DNA of 64,000 nucleotides from Bythopirellula goksoeyrii (GTDB lineage Bacteria > Planctomycetota > Planctomycetia > Pirellulales > Lacipirellulaceae): contig NZ_CP042913.1 of assembly GCF_008065115.1 (NCBI RefSeq), positions 3,755,658 through 3,819,657 of the forward strand. Reading direction: 5' to 3'. The notes under the pieces are model-generated. The model did no database searches, was not told the DNA's origin, and saw only the letters and a list, made by a program, of their open reading frames with translations. The position numbers and the translations under genes were made by a program. Positions 34,808 to 44,443 of the stretch are shown piece by piece; the first letter of the stretch is position 1; the number at the start of each line of letters is the position of its first letter.

Positions 34808-35440
34808 ATGCCTACCATACTTGACCATCACGAACAGCTGATTGAATCGCTCACCAGAGACGTGCGATTTCTCTCGGTCTCTCAGATTGCTCACCAATGG
34901 TACAGCGGTGAAGAGGGAATTGCCCATGAAATGATCAGAAAGCTTGAAGAAGCTCAATTGGTGGTTCGCGAATCTCATTTGCTTCATCCAGAGCTGGAAA
35001 TCAAAGGTCCCGAATTTACGTGGTCCCCAGGGGATCCGGAGCCTGACCTGGGACCCGTTGCCTATCGGCTCCGCAAACGGTGGTGCCTGCAGAAACAGAT
35101 GATGGATCTTATCTTTCCCACTAAAGGGGCTTGTGAGCATTTTGGAGGTGTTCGTGTTCGGCCCCGGGCGAGCGAATTCTCACACGACCTGCATCTGGCG
35201 GGGGTCTACCTCTTTTTGCACAATCACGTAATCCCCGGTTCTGATCTGCACTGGGTTTCGGGTGATATGCTTCGTTCGGACGGGAGCACGGGAGATTATG
35301 GAGGCCACGTCCCCGATGCTGTGTTGGTCAACGCCCAAGGGCAACTGCACAGCATTGTCGAAGGGGGAGGGAGCTACGCTCGGACCAAACTAGCAGCTAT
35401 CCACCGGGAGTATCGTGAGCGGGCTTACCAGATCTGGTAG
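34808..35440 (+). CDS. Replication-relaxation-like winged-helix protein
   Basis: A 210-residue protein from ATG 34808 (MPTILDHHEQLIESLTRDVRFLSVSQIA). It has an N-terminal winged helix (FLSVSQIAHQWYSGEEG...MIRKLEEAQLVV), then HDLHLAGVYLFL and a PDAVLV segment. These resemble the replication-relaxation/MobC-like proteins carried by mobile plasmids, which have a restriction-endonuclease-like core. No relaxase is nearby. Its stop codon abuts the stop of the convergent coupling-protein gene with no intervening base. An auxiliary role in replication or mobilisation is inferred. Confidence 0.65.
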   Translation: MPTILDHHEQLIESLTRDVRFLSVSQIAHQWYSGEEGIAHEMIRKLEEAQLVVRESHLLHPELEIKGPEFTWSPGDPEPDLGPVAYRLRKRWCLQKQMMDLIFPTKGACEHFGGVRVRPRASEFSHDLHLAGVYLFLHNHVIPGSDLHWVSGDMLRSDGSTGDYGGHVPDAVLVNAQGQLHSIVEGGGSYARTKLAAIHREYRERAYQIW

Positions 35441-37054
35441 TTACATCGTTCCACGCTCTTCGGCCTCCAATCGCTCTCTGAGTTGGGTAAATCGCCCCAG
35501 TCGCTGCTGATGTTCCGCTGACTTATTGGCTTCCAAGTGCTGAGAACGCCACAACGGCATGCTCGATAGTACCCGGCCATGGCGAGCACTGGGAGTTGAA
35601 GTCCCCGAGGTCTTGGGCAAAGGCTGGGCACGGAACTGTAAATACTCGGCTTCTGAACATAAGAATTTGGTCATTAAAGGAATTGGCTCGCGATGCCCTT
35701 TGCCATCCTCGATGATCGCCAGGCAGGCACCTGCGGTGGCGGAGATATTGAGAATTTCTGATTTGGAAAGTTGAGTCGTAATATTTTCGCTTTCCGATTC
35801 ACTCCCGAGTGCCGCACGCTGCTTGACTCGAATGCTCTCTTTCTGCTTCGTGCTTTTGAGTCGCCGGGTAGTTTCTCGGCTGAACGTCAAGAGTTCCTCA
35901 ATATCCTGCTTCCCCGTTACCGTCTGATAGATCTTTAACGTGCAGTTGTCTCTCACAGTGGCGGACAAATCGAGATCTCGCGTCTTAAGCGATTCGGTGG
36001 TTTGATTGGCCAGATAAAGCGAGAGATTGTATTTTCTGGCACCTGTCAACAAGGCCTCAAAGGAAGCACCTGCGATCTGTTGAAACTCGTCGACAAACAC
36101 ATGGACATGGGGCTGGGGCCTATTGCCTTCCTCCCCCGATTCACGTTGTTCGTAGAGCGTCATGGCTGCATTGACCGTGGAGTACAAGACAAGCCCTGCG
36201 ATCTGTCTGGCAGTGGTCGCCTCGGCGATGGAGGGGACGAACACATAAATGATGTCTCGATTTTGGATCGAGTTTTTGAGATTAATGACGTCCTTGTCTT
36301 GGGGTCCCGGCTGCAATTGGGGATATTCGAGAAGAAATCGGAAGATCCCTCGGATCTGTTCCGCATCACGAATGTTCTGTGTATCTGGGTTTTGCAAATA
36401 GCGATCCACTTCGCGGAGTGTAATCTCTCGACCACTCTGTTTTTGGGCAACAAGTCGCTCACAAATAGAAAGCATCAACAACAAATTTCTTTGGCTGTAC
36501 CAGCTTCCCCCATAAGCGAGACCATGATCGAGTGAAAAGGCTTCGAGAAACAGATTGCACAAGCGGATAATGCGGTAACCATCTTCGGGAATACTCTGGA
36601 ACGGATCAAACTTCTGCGAGTGATTAGCGTCGAGCGACAGAAAGCGAAATTCCCGCTCAGGATCTGCCTCCGCTAAACTCTTGACCGCATTGAACAGGGC
36701 CTTATCACCCCCCAGATCGACGATCACGATCGCATCGCGTTCCAGACAACTTTGTTGCTCCCCATCCTTGGCCTGCCAAGCGAGCGTATAAGGCTTCATC
36801 AAGTTCGCCACTAGCGGGAGGATCAAGCGACTCGTTTTGCCAGAACCGGTCTTGCCGCGCAGATGCGTGTGTCCCGACTTGAGAAGCTCACGCGAGACGA
36901 TGACCGGATCGCCTTGCTTACCAAGTTCTCTCGGGGATTGGTCACTTCTCCACAGATCTTGCAGGGAGAGTTCCGGTTCCTCCTTCTCATCATACATCCA
37001 CTCCCCCAGCGTGATGGAGTGACCGGTATCGAATAGTTTCTCCGTCACTTCCAT
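35441..37054 (-). CDS. TraD/TraG-like type IV coupling ATPase
   Basis: A 537-residue soluble ATPase. Walker A GKTGSGKT spans residues 67-74, and Walker B sits in HVHVFVDEFQQIAGASFEALL, followed by the family's NLSLYLANQTTESL segment. This is the signature of VirD4/TraD/TraG-type coupling proteins, which dock the relaxed plasmid to a type IV channel. Unlike typical members it has no N-terminal transmembrane helices. It would need a membrane partner, perhaps one of the unrecognised membrane proteins downstream. Its start overlaps the end of the upstream gene by ten bases, and its stop abuts that of the convergent gene. Confidence 0.8.
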   Translation of the reverse strand: MEVTEKLFDTGHSITLGEWMYDEKEEPELSLQDLWRSDQSPRELGKQGDPVIVSRELLKSGHTHLRGKTGSGKTSRLILPLVANLMKPYTLAWQAKDGEQQSCLERDAIVIVDLGGDKALFNAVKSLAEADPEREFRFLSLDANHSQKFDPFQSIPEDGYRIIRLCNLFLEAFSLDHGLAYGGSWYSQRNLLLMLSICERLVAQKQSGREITLREVDRYLQNPDTQNIRDAEQIRGIFRFLLEYPQLQPGPQDKDVINLKNSIQNRDIIYVFVPSIAEATTARQIAGLVLYSTVNAAMTLYEQRESGEEGNRPQPHVHVFVDEFQQIAGASFEALLTGARKYNLSLYLANQTTESLKTRDLDLSATVRDNCTLKIYQTVTGKQDIEELLTFSRETTRRLKSTKQKESIRVKQRAALGSESESENITTQLSKSEILNISATAGACLAIIEDGKGHREPIPLMTKFLCSEAEYLQFRAQPLPKTSGTSTPSARHGRVLSSMPLWRSQHLEANKSAEHQQRLGRFTQLRERLEAEERGTM

Positions 37055-37827
37055 ACCTTTTTCTCGTACTGCTTGATCGCTTCGGGATAGCTCTGTTCGG
37101 TAGGAACGACCGTCACGATAAAGCGGGCTTGATTATCCAGAGGTAGCTTTCCCCCATAGCTTTTTTGCAAGAGTTGTTCGATCTCGTTTTTCTTTTGCTT
37201 CGTTTGCACGATCACCGCCACACCATAACTTCCCTGGTCGATCCACTGGTGGAACTGCTTGGCATACTTGGTCAGAATGCTCTTGAGTTGGTCGCGAGCG
37301 TTTTTCTTTTCGGCACGACAGAGATAGAGACGAAAGAGAACGTCTCCCCCTTCTTCCTGGGAGATGGCATGGAAAAAGTTGTGATAGGGTGGGTCGATCC
37401 CTTCCTCGGCAAACAGGGGCTCGATCTCTTCATGGAGCGCAAAATACCTCCGCTCGGTATCGAGGCAACAAAACCATAGTCGCGCCAGATCAACTCCCGC
37501 CGTGAGCTTGTGCTCGGGATGCACATAGACACTTTCAGCAAAAGACCCCTGTGGCTTGCTGATCTTGGTCGCTGCTGAATCGCTAGTTGCAGAATTCTTC
37601 TTGGAACTTTGCGGTTCGACCAGCCGGAGAAGTTTGCCCGCTGACACCAGCTCGCCTAAAGCTTCCGTGGCTTGCTGTATACTGGCATGATGATCTGGAC
37701 CGACCTCAGCAGAAAAGAATAGCCGCTCGACAACATGCGGCGTGGTGATGCGATACCGGTCGACATGACCCAGGATTCTCTGCGACAGGGTTCCTCCGCC
37801 TGTCTTGTCGAAAAGCAAGGATGTCAT
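37045..37827 (-). CDS. Winged-helix-like hypothetical protein upstream of coupling ATPase
   Basis: A 260-residue soluble protein overlapping the coupling ATPase gene by ten bases, so the two are expressed together. The N-terminal 60 residues (SQRILGHVDRYRITTPHVVE ... ALGELVSAGKLLRLV) look like a winged helix. A Ser-rich linker and a mixed domain follow, with YFALHEEIEPLFAEEG and FRLYLCRAEKKNARDQL. It somewhat resembles the replication-relaxation protein encoded convergently, but no family can be named. A role in mobilisation as partner of the coupling ATPase is inferred from the overlap. Confidence 0.6.
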   Translation of the reverse strand: MTSLLFDKTGGGTLSQRILGHVDRYRITTPHVVERLFFSAEVGPDHHASIQQATEALGELVSAGKLLRLVEPQSSKKNSATSDSAATKISKPQGSFAESVYVHPEHKLTAGVDLARLWFCCLDTERRYFALHEEIEPLFAEEGIDPPYHNFFHAISQEEGGDVLFRLYLCRAEKKNARDQLKSILTKYAKQFHQWIDQGSYGVAVIVQTKQKKNEIEQLLQKSYGGKLPLDNQARFIVTVVPTEQSYPEAIKQYEKKVWK

Positions 37828-38079
37828 GGAATAGGACTCGCTTTTTCAAGTGTAGCCGCTGGATGGTTTGCTAACCGCCATGGAACGCACCGCTGGCCCC
37901 CAAGCTCGCAACATACCGGGAAACCGAAGATTTTATCTATTAAGACCAGGATTGCCCATTGGGGAAATCGTTCTAAAATTGGCTTTTAAGGATGGCATTT
38001 TAGAAGTCGCGTTCGGCTCGAGTTGCCATTTGCGCTGGATCCGATAGTCTGGCGGTCCACTTCGTGCCAGGAGGATTCT

Positions 38080-38280
38080 ATGATCGACCGAGAAATATTT
38101 AATATCTTACGCAATCGCTGGGTGCTACTGGGAATCTTTCTCCTCTTGCTTCCGACCATCTTTGAATTGCACCAACAGCTGGCCAGTACGGGACTCATGG
38201 ATCTCCCCACGGCGATTGCTTGGATTGCCACCGGCGGCCTGGGACTCTATCTGGGTCTCCGTCGCTGGGAAGATGATTGA
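38080..38280 (+). CDS. Small two-helix membrane protein
   Basis: A 66-residue protein starting at ATG 38080 behind AGGAGGA. Two transmembrane helices are visible (WVLLGIFLLLLPTIF and AIAWIATGGLGLYLGL), with a short charged tail (RRWEDD). No family is recognised. It is a lone plus-strand gene amid minus-strand plasmid genes; such small hydrophobic proteins can be entry-exclusion, toxin or accessory proteins, but none is indicated. Confidence 0.6.
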   Translation: MIDREIFNILRNRWVLLGIFLLLLPTIFELHQQLASTGLMDLPTAIAWIATGGLGLYLGLRRWEDD

Positions 38281-38438
38281 GAAACTAGTTGGCAACTCAC
38301 GTTGCGACTTGCCAAAGCACCTCGCATGGGGCTGAGAATTTCTGGCAAGTGGTCACTCCTGAACAGAGCATGGTAACGGAGAGAGTCTGGAGGTTCCCAA
38401 GGGAATTGGGAAAAAGAGTTCTTTCGACATGCTCTGAT

Positions 38439-38473
38439 GAAAAAAAACTCACTCCCCTGAAAAGGAGAGTGAG
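38439..38473 (-). terminator. Rho-independent terminator (minus strand)
   Basis: On the minus strand CTCACTCTCC pairs with GGGGAGTGAG around a six-base loop (one G:T pair), followed by a run of seven or more T. It lies about 30 bases past the end of the small membrane protein gene at 38501 and so ends that transcript. Confidence 0.8.
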
Positions 38474-38500
38474 CCGACCAGATGTTTCCTGTAGAAAACA

Positions 38501-38710
38501 TTAGCCTAGCAAGTAGATAGCGCGCATCAGACCGACACCGACCAATACCAAGCCCGTACCGATGAGGGCCGTTTGCATGATAATTCCAACTACGATCCTG
38601 AGAGTTTCTGTAAGATAATACAGATCTCTGGCGTAGTTGTTGTCGTTTGCTTGCCGACGCTTTCGCTTTCTAATTGCCCGACGTCCATTTCGATTGTACC
38701 CATAGTCCAT
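38501..38710 (-). CDS. Small basic membrane protein
   Basis: A 69-residue protein with GGAGGAG upstream of the ATG at 38710. The N-terminal half is strongly basic (RNGRRAIRKRKRRQANDNN), followed by one or two transmembrane helices (IVVGIIMQTALIGTGLVLVGVGLM). A clear terminator follows. It sits just downstream of the 745-residue membrane protein and probably closes that operon. Function unknown. Confidence 0.65.
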   Translation of the reverse strand: MDYGYNRNGRRAIRKRKRRQANDNNYARDLYYLTETLRIVVGIIMQTALIGTGLVLVGVGLMRAIYLLG

Positions 38711-38793
38711 AGGTGGCTCCTCCTTGAAAAGATTTTTTGCACCTTCGGAGAGAATTGCTGTGGCAAATCTCCTACATGAAGCGCTACAAAAAA

Positions 38794-41031
38794 TCAGTAA
38801 TCGATTGGTGGACAGGCGTTTTCATCCCAGGCCCACGGCAGAACCTGGGGCGCCAATACCACGGGTTGAATCGCTTGCTTTCGTTGGGGTTCCACCTGTC
38901 GAACCGCTGGTTGCTGGCGGAGGGTGGGAGCCTCTGTTTTCTTTGGAAAGGTTTTCTTCTTTGCAACCTGCGGTTGAGTAGCCGGCTCTGGCCTACTCGC
39001 AGACGGGACTATCTTAGCTACGACTGGCGTCACCTGCGGGGCCTCCTGCTGGGAAGCTGGGACTACGACTTGCAGCGGCTTGACCGGTGCCGAACGAGCC
39101 GCCACTTTGGGCTGGGTTGGTGTTGGGGGGGGCGTCTTCGCTGATTGTCGAGGGACCTTGGTTTCCACGCGTGCCGAATTACTCAAAGGCTCAAATTTCT
39201 CATTGGCCTGCAGTGGCAAGGGGAGGCGAAACCAAGCTTGGCTCTGGTCCCGTGTCTTGCTCTCGGTCGCCTCATCTCCAAAACGAACGGGAAGTGTGTA
39301 ATAGGCATCCTTTCTGATGCCGGCCCCGATCTGAACCACATTGATTTTGATGGGGCCGCCGACAGCGCAGTAGACGTTGATCCAGGCTTCGAGCTCGTCA
39401 AGATACTCATTCTTCACAACGACCATTTCCCAGTTTTCTCCAAAAGCGTCTCCCGGATGATCTCCTCCGGGAAGCGTCACACCGTAGCGAATATCCTTCA
39501 GCAGCCAGGCAAACGGTGTCCGGCGATTGTCGTAGGCCATCTCCTCCGCAAAATCCGGATGCGAGAAATGCAAGTCGGGATCCGTAAAGGTAAGGAGACT
39601 TCCATCGACGTTCCACCGCATTGCGATCAAAGTATGGGTTTGGGACTTGAGGGCCTTCTCAAACATTTCCTCGGCATTGGTGGGTGGATCGACTTCAAAC
39701 AGGACGGGCTTGTCGCGGGGACGGCCGAGAAACACAATCAGCGGTATGCCCTCGGGATTTTCTTGTGCTGACAAGATCGTGGCGGGCCGCATCCCAAATT
39801 CCTCCTCAACCGGGATTGTCTTTATGTTCGGCATCGCTTGCGGTCTCATCAGATCAAACGCCGACTCCACCGAAGCTGTGATACGCAGTAGATGGGCGCC
39901 CCCTTGCTTACGGAATAGCTCACGCCAAAAATCCTCGACCGCCTCTTGATGGACGTGATCCACTCCCCATTGGGAATCATGGGCGAGTATCGTCACCAAG
40001 GCGTCTTTCGGCATGTCCTTGACCCCTTGAAAAAAAGGAGAGAGATGCGAGAGGGAGGATTTCCGTAGCGTGGCAAACGTCGGCACAACGCCCTGGCGCA
40101 TCGAGAAACCTTGGTGATGAGGAGACCCATCATACACCGGGTCTCCCGCCAAAATCACCAGTGCCGGAAACGGCGTCGCTCTTACTGAGGCGATACTTGC
40201 TGCGACGCGCGGTAAGTCGAGCTGCAAGGATCCATTTTCTGGAGGCTCTCTGAAAAAGGGACCTGCTTTCGCTAGGGGTTTTTTCATCGAAGCTGTCCGC
40301 ATGCGGATCGCGCTCGGTTCATCCCCCACGGTGAACGAGCAAATGGGTCGATGCGCGGGGCAGGCAAACAGATGCAGCACCGTCTTGGGAGGGGACTTGT
40401 GAATGATGCGATCAATTAGTTCAGCGATTTCTAACCGGCCCTCCTGAAATCCATCCGCCACGAACATAAAATACTCCCTCAGATCAGTATCAAAGGTAAT
40501 ATGTTGCTTTACTACCACCGAACCTGACGAGCCGATCTCATCCACAGCGTAAGTGAAATTCATTGTGACCGCTAAGATGAAAAGCAAACTGAGAGTGTGG
40601 AAATGCTTGATCAACTTTTCGACCATACATAGATTGAAAAACGGCGACAACCAAGAGAAGGAGATCAGCAACAACGGGCCCACAGAATCCGTTGAGACCT
40701 TTGTCCTCAGCATTTCTGTTGCGGGAGAGTTCTCCCAAACGGTCCAAGGGATAAGCACTGCCATCATGCTCAGCATTACACTACTGACCCTCCCCAGCCA
40801 CTTCAGGAGGGGATTGCATTGGTTGGAGAGCATCCAAATAGCCCCGCTGGTGGCCACAAATCCTGGCAACCAGGGAGTGATCTCGAAGGGACCAAGCCTG
40901 ATGCAGTCGTTCATCAGGCAGTTCACCAAAGAGCTACAAGCTGCAGCTTCAGAAAATACAGTACCCAGAAGAGCCACTGCTATCGCTGCCGCCAGCAACG
41001 AACTGGGATTAAAGAAATGAGACCAACGCAT
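38794..41031 (-). CDS. Large membrane protein with Pro-rich C-terminus (unrecognised)
   Basis: A 745-residue protein with GAGAGG before the ATG. Four or five hydrophobic helices lie in the first 170 residues, interrupted by a signal-like SLLAAAIAVALLGTVFSEA segment. A long soluble region follows (about 175-600) and then a low-complexity Pro/Gln/Ala/Lys-rich tail (TPPPTPTQPKVAARSAPVK). A segment CYAVGGPIKINVVQI-like near the end of the soluble part may be a strand core. No catalytic motif or family is recognised. The size, topology and position after a coupling ATPase suggest a structural part of a transfer or envelope-spanning apparatus, the tail perhaps crossing the periplasm, but that is inference. 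Confidence 0.65.
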   Translation of the reverse strand: MRWSHFFNPSSLLAAAIAVALLGTVFSEAAACSSLVNCLMNDCIRLGPFEITPWLPGFVATSGAIWMLSNQCNPLLKWLGRVSSVMLSMMAVLIPWTVWENSPATEMLRTKVSTDSVGPLLLISFSWLSPFFNLCMVEKLIKHFHTLSLLFILAVTMNFTYAVDEIGSSGSVVVKQHITFDTDLREYFMFVADGFQEGRLEIAELIDRIIHKSPPKTVLHLFACPAHRPICSFTVGDEPSAIRMRTASMKKPLAKAGPFFREPPENGSLQLDLPRVAASIASVRATPFPALVILAGDPVYDGSPHHQGFSMRQGVVPTFATLRKSSLSHLSPFFQGVKDMPKDALVTILAHDSQWGVDHVHQEAVEDFWRELFRKQGGAHLLRITASVESAFDLMRPQAMPNIKTIPVEEEFGMRPATILSAQENPEGIPLIVFLGRPRDKPVLFEVDPPTNAEEMFEKALKSQTHTLIAMRWNVDGSLLTFTDPDLHFSHPDFAEEMAYDNRRTPFAWLLKDIRYGVTLPGGDHPGDAFGENWEMVVVKNEYLDELEAWINVYCAVGGPIKINVVQIGAGIRKDAYYTLPVRFGDEATESKTRDQSQAWFRLPLPLQANEKFEPLSNSARVETKVPRQSAKTPPPTPTQPKVAARSAPVKPLQVVVPASQQEAPQVTPVVAKIVPSASRPEPATQPQVAKKKTFPKKTEAPTLRQQPAVRQVEPQRKQAIQPVVLAPQVLPWAWDENACPPIDY

Positions 41032-41074
41032 GGGAAAACCTCTCTTTCATAATTAGTTCACACAGGAAAAAACA

Positions 41075-42274
41075 TTAAGCCTCCAACAGGAATGCCTGCT
41101 GCTGTCGCGCATTGAGATCTGCTTGGTAGGCAGCCGAAACATTTACACAGGTCAGTTCCAAATTCTGCTGAGCAGCCTGATAGGCCTTGATAGCACGCTC
41201 GGCACGTGCCTTAATGGACACACAGCTAGCGAGGGCCTCGTTGGCAAACCCCAATTCCGTTGACACATGTTGTCCCTCGGGAATCTCCAGGGTATCAAAC
41301 GTGTAGAGCCCATTCACGCACGACTTGAGAAATGCCGCCGCAGCCGTGGTCGTGAACGCCAGGGTGAACATGGCCACTGCGACGTAACCGATCATGCCGG
41401 GATTCCACGGGGGTGCTGCCGATCCCATACTTGGCGGGAAGTCTTTGCTGGTCCCCAGGACCCACGCAAATGTCACCGGCCCCGCCATGATCAACAACAC
41501 TGCCCCAACGCGAAACCGTTTGAAAAAACGACTCGCACCCACGGCATCTTGAGAAAAAGGGATGAACTTCAACAGCACGAACGGCCCCATCACGAAGCCG
41601 AACGTCAGGGCGAAGGCGATCATGAATTCGGTAAAGATGGAAAAATCGATCCGGACAAAATCCCCCCAAGCAACATAGGTATACACCATCCCACAGGTCG
41701 TTTCGGCGACACCTCCCACGAGGATCACCAAGGAGTAGAAAATAATTCCCACCACATCTGGAAAATTCCCAAAATCAAGAAGTGATTTCCAGGCTCCTTT
41801 TCGGATCGTCTTCTGATGGGGGGTGACCTTTATTTTCGAATTGGCATCTTCGACGGCTTTTTGGGCAGCCGCCAGCCACGGTGCGACTTCCAGCCTTACG
41901 CACTCCGCGACCTGAAGAAAGTAATTCCATTCAGGATTGCTTTCGTGCAGACTCGCCCCTATCGACTTGGCAGTTTCCTGACCACCCGGGGTCGAGGACG
42001 CAAATTTCATCTGATCTAAGGGAGTTTTCTCTACCCGAGGGGGCTTACTCAAAACCTTGTCGCTCGCTTCTTTTATCGCGACCCGCCGTACTGGACCCGT
42101 GCCATAGGTAACCGTGTAACCCTGACTGGTCACGGTTTCCTGACTGGGGATGTCAGAAGTGGCTTCAGAAGCATGAGGGTTTCTGTGGCTGCTTGCCTGC
42201 TCTTTGACGTCGGTATGCGTCGGTAAAGGGATTTCAGGAACCCCATTGAGATTAGTATCGAAAACGCTGATCAT
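41075..42274 (-). CDS. Multi-pass membrane protein (unrecognised)
   Basis: A 399-residue protein. The first 165 residues are soluble and hydrophilic. Four or five transmembrane helices follow (VVGIIFYSLVILVGGVAE; FMIAFALTFGFVMGPFVLL; VGAVLLIMAGPVTFAWVLG; MIGYVAVAMFTLAFTTTAAAAFL), then a helical, probably coiled-coil C-terminus (RAERAIKAYQAAQQNLELT). GAGGAG lies about twelve bases before the ATG. It is 43 bases upstream of the 745-residue protein and likely in the same operon. No family recognised; the helical tail and topology would suit a scaffold protein of a membrane complex. Confidence 0.65.
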   Translation of the reverse strand: MISVFDTNLNGVPEIPLPTHTDVKEQASSHRNPHASEATSDIPSQETVTSQGYTVTYGTGPVRRVAIKEASDKVLSKPPRVEKTPLDQMKFASSTPGGQETAKSIGASLHESNPEWNYFLQVAECVRLEVAPWLAAAQKAVEDANSKIKVTPHQKTIRKGAWKSLLDFGNFPDVVGIIFYSLVILVGGVAETTCGMVYTYVAWGDFVRIDFSIFTEFMIAFALTFGFVMGPFVLLKFIPFSQDAVGASRFFKRFRVGAVLLIMAGPVTFAWVLGTSKDFPPSMGSAAPPWNPGMIGYVAVAMFTLAFTTTAAAAFLKSCVNGLYTFDTLEIPEGQHVSTELGFANEALASCVSIKARAERAIKAYQAAQQNLELTCVNVSAAYQADLNARQQQAFLLEA

Positions 42275-42313
42275 AATTTTTCTTGACTCCTCATAAAATT
42301 AAGTGCCAACAAG

Positions 42314-42347
42314 TAAAAATGCCTGGGATCTCGTGAGAGATCCCAGG
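42314..42347 (-). terminator. Rho-independent terminator (minus strand)
   Basis: CCTGGGATCTC (42322-42332) and GAGATCCCAGG (42337-42347) form a perfect 11-bp stem with a four-base loop. On the minus strand it is followed by CATTTTTAC. It ends the transcript of the gene at 42366-42860, so the membrane protein genes downstream need their own promoter or readthrough. Confidence 0.8.
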
Positions 42348-42365
42348 ACTTGGAACGTGCGTGAG

Positions 42366-42860
42366 TTAATCCTCCAGACCACCAAACAAGGACGCCATGC
42401 TGCTTTGCAGCGAACTGGCATCGCCATTGGCGTGGGACTTGGTCGACCCGTGTCGTAGCGTCCTTGGCCCGATGTGTTTTACAAGGGCCTCGGTAACAGC
42501 GAGCGACACGTTTCCGAACAAACGCCTTTCAGCCTCATTGATCGACGGATCATTCGAAAAATGATCCAGGAGCGTGCAACACCCCAGGATATTCGCGAAC
42601 AACCCCCCGTTGTGAAGCGGAAACGTGCGGAGCGTTTTCTTTTTGCCGGTTCGATCTTGAGAGACTTTCGAGACCGAAGCAAAAATCGCTCCTTCATTTC
42701 CACTCCCTTGGGGAGCCTCCCACCAGGCTGCTTCGTACTCGGGAAATCCCGGTATCTGCAGAATCCCAGTCGGAAACTGTTGATCATTGTTGTTGGTCGT
42801 TTTCGGTGTTCCGAAAACGGGTGATTTATGCTTTGGATAGTTGCTTGACGTTGCAAACAT
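42366..42860 (-). CDS. Hypothetical soluble protein
   Basis: A 164-residue protein from ATG 42860, with GGAGGA eight bases upstream; the open frame extends 83 codons further without support. It has features such as FPTGILQIPGFPEYEAAWW and ANILGCCTLLDHFSNDPSIN. No signal peptide, membrane helix or known motif was seen. It lies between the membrane-protein genes of the plasmid module and is followed by a strong terminator, so it may be a more highly expressed unit. A secreted or coat-like role is possible but unsupported. Confidence 0.6.
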   Translation of the reverse strand: MFATSSNYPKHKSPVFGTPKTTNNNDQQFPTGILQIPGFPEYEAAWWEAPQGSGNEGAIFASVSKVSQDRTGKKKTLRTFPLHNGGLFANILGCCTLLDHFSNDPSINEAERRLFGNVSLAVTEALVKHIGPRTLRHGSTKSHANGDASSLQSSMASLFGGLED

Positions 42861-43036
42861 AGCTATTCCTCCAATAACAGCCGACCTTGGAACGAAAGCG
42901 AATCTTCCGCTGGGCAGATCAGCAATTAGCCCATTCAAAAACGCGAACGTTTTTGAAAGAGACAATCCTTGCCATGGCACACTTTTCACCAAACCAATCA
43001 ACAATTCACGCACACAAACAAAACTCAACATTGCAT

Positions 43037-43240
43037 TCAAATCCCCAGCCGTTCCGCAAACCACGCCACAAGTTGGCGCATCAGGAGGAACAGCTGCCAA
43101 AAAAACCACAGCCCCATCACTCCGCCAAACAGTCGCGTAAACGCCTCGTTAAAAGCTGCCGTAGGAAACAACAACCCCAGTAGCAGCAGGACTGCCGCCG
43201 CTGACAGAAGTCGACTTCGGATTCGTTGATGGCTAATCAT
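43037..43240 (-). CDS. Small membrane protein
   Basis: A 67-residue protein with two hydrophobic segments (LLSAAAVLLLLGLLFPTAAF and GVMGLWFFWQLFLLM) after a basic start (MISHQRIRSRL). It starts three bases after the stop of the 399-residue gene at 43244, so it is cotranscribed with it. No family recognised. The composition matches small inner-membrane subunits of multi-protein complexes. Confidence 0.55.
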   Translation of the reverse strand: MISHQRIRSRLLSAAAVLLLLGLLFPTAAFNEAFTRLFGGVMGLWFFWQLFLLMRQLVAWFAERLGI

Positions 43241-43243
43241 CGC

Positions 43244-44443
43244 TTATGCTTCCCATACAGCTCGGAGTGAGTGAGCCACACCTCGGACCGCAACCCACAA
43301 CAACATGACCCACAACATTCCTGCCAAGAGTTCACCTGAGAATTGACTCCAATAAGACCCGATGCCCAGAACCACCCCCATCGCCAAAAGCAACGTGCCC
43401 AGGGGATTAATCCCTGCAACTCCGGAAGGAATCGAATTGCGACTCGCCGCATAGAGCCACCCGGCATAGTAGGTTTCTCCATCCTTGCCGAGAAAATAGT
43501 TCGGACAAAACCGCGCGACCCCGGTCGGCTGATCCGAACCATCTTCAAAAAGGTACAGGTAATCACTCCCTTGCTCGCGGGTCACCAACAACTGGCAGCG
43601 GCCATCTTCTCCGACCAGGGCCTCATGAATTTCAGTCCATCGATCAAACGTATAAGTTCCCCACAGCTGGACCGCACCGCTGGCATAAACCACCACGAGG
43701 CCCAGTAGCTCCGCGCTGATCGTCGTTTCCGCACTCATTAATTCCGACCAATTCCAGCATGGAGTAGGAATCCATAAGGCTAGCCAGACGCCCCTGTTCC
43801 GGTCGTGGAAATACTCCTGGACTTCACCAGTTCCCGCGATATGGACCACATGGCCCCGCCCATCAGAGCAAAGTTGCGAATGGTCCTCCAAAACCGTCAT
43901 TCCCTCACCATCCGCCGCAAGAGATTGACTCTCAGATCGACCTCGCGCTATCGCTTCACCCTTGGCAGTGAAGGTAATACGAGAACCACCGATTGAGGCC
44001 TGGCAGATTCCTCGCGCCAGGCGGTGACAACGAAAATCGTTCGTCTCGGGGAAATAGCGAAAACTTTCCCGGGAACCGTTGTCACGCTTTATCTCGAACC
44101 GAAATTTTCCGTGGACAACCAGATTTCCCAAATCCGTGGGTGAACTCGAAATTCTGATAACCAACTCAATTCCCATGTCGCTTCCCAACTGGACCTCGAT
44201 TGGCCTGCCATCCGCATCTTGGACGTGGAGAAGTCCTCCCGATTCAGGACGGATGTTTTTCAGTAAGGGATGGTGAAGGGGAATTGGCAACCACAAACTC
44301 GCAATCTCCCCTTCGCAAACATGCCACCACTGGGCGAATGATGGATGTGCGGTATCCACAGACCCAGGACCCCGCTCACCGTCATCCAATGCTGCGGCAT
44401 TCTCTGTACCGTCAATTGCAAAAGTAGTAGTAATTAGGGACAT
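43244..44443 (-). CDS. Hypothetical protein with C-terminal membrane helices
   Basis: A 399-residue protein. About 330 residues are soluble, beta-rich and repetitive in style (GGLLHVQDADGRPIEVQLG; LVVHGKFRFEIKRDNG; RCQLLVTREQGSDYLYLFEDG). Two helices near the end follow (NPLGTLLLAMGVVLGIG; LLAGMLWVMLLWVAV). The repeating ligand-like strands suggest a beta-sandwich or propeller facing one side of the membrane. No family is recognised. It is translationally close to the small membrane protein that follows. Confidence 0.6.
   Translation of the reverse strand: MSLITTTFAIDGTENAAALDDGERGPGSVDTAHPSFAQWWHVCEGEIASLWLPIPLHHPLLKNIRPESGGLLHVQDADGRPIEVQLGSDMGIELVIRISSSPTDLGNLVVHGKFRFEIKRDNGSRESFRYFPETNDFRCHRLARGICQASIGGSRITFTAKGEAIARGRSESQSLAADGEGMTVLEDHSQLCSDGRGHVVHIAGTGEVQEYFHDRNRGVWLALWIPTPCWNWSELMSAETTISAELLGLVVVYASGAVQLWGTYTFDRWTEIHEALVGEDGRCQLLVTREQGSDYLYLFEDGSDQPTGVARFCPNYFLGKDGETYYAGWLYAASRNSIPSGVAGINPLGTLLLAMGVVLGIGSYWSQFSGELLAGMLWVMLLWVAVRGVAHSLRAVWEA

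Noticed and set aside
43244-44443. Calling the 399-residue protein a known conjugation subunit
   Set aside because: Strand pattern and membrane tail alone do not identify a family; kept as hypothetical.
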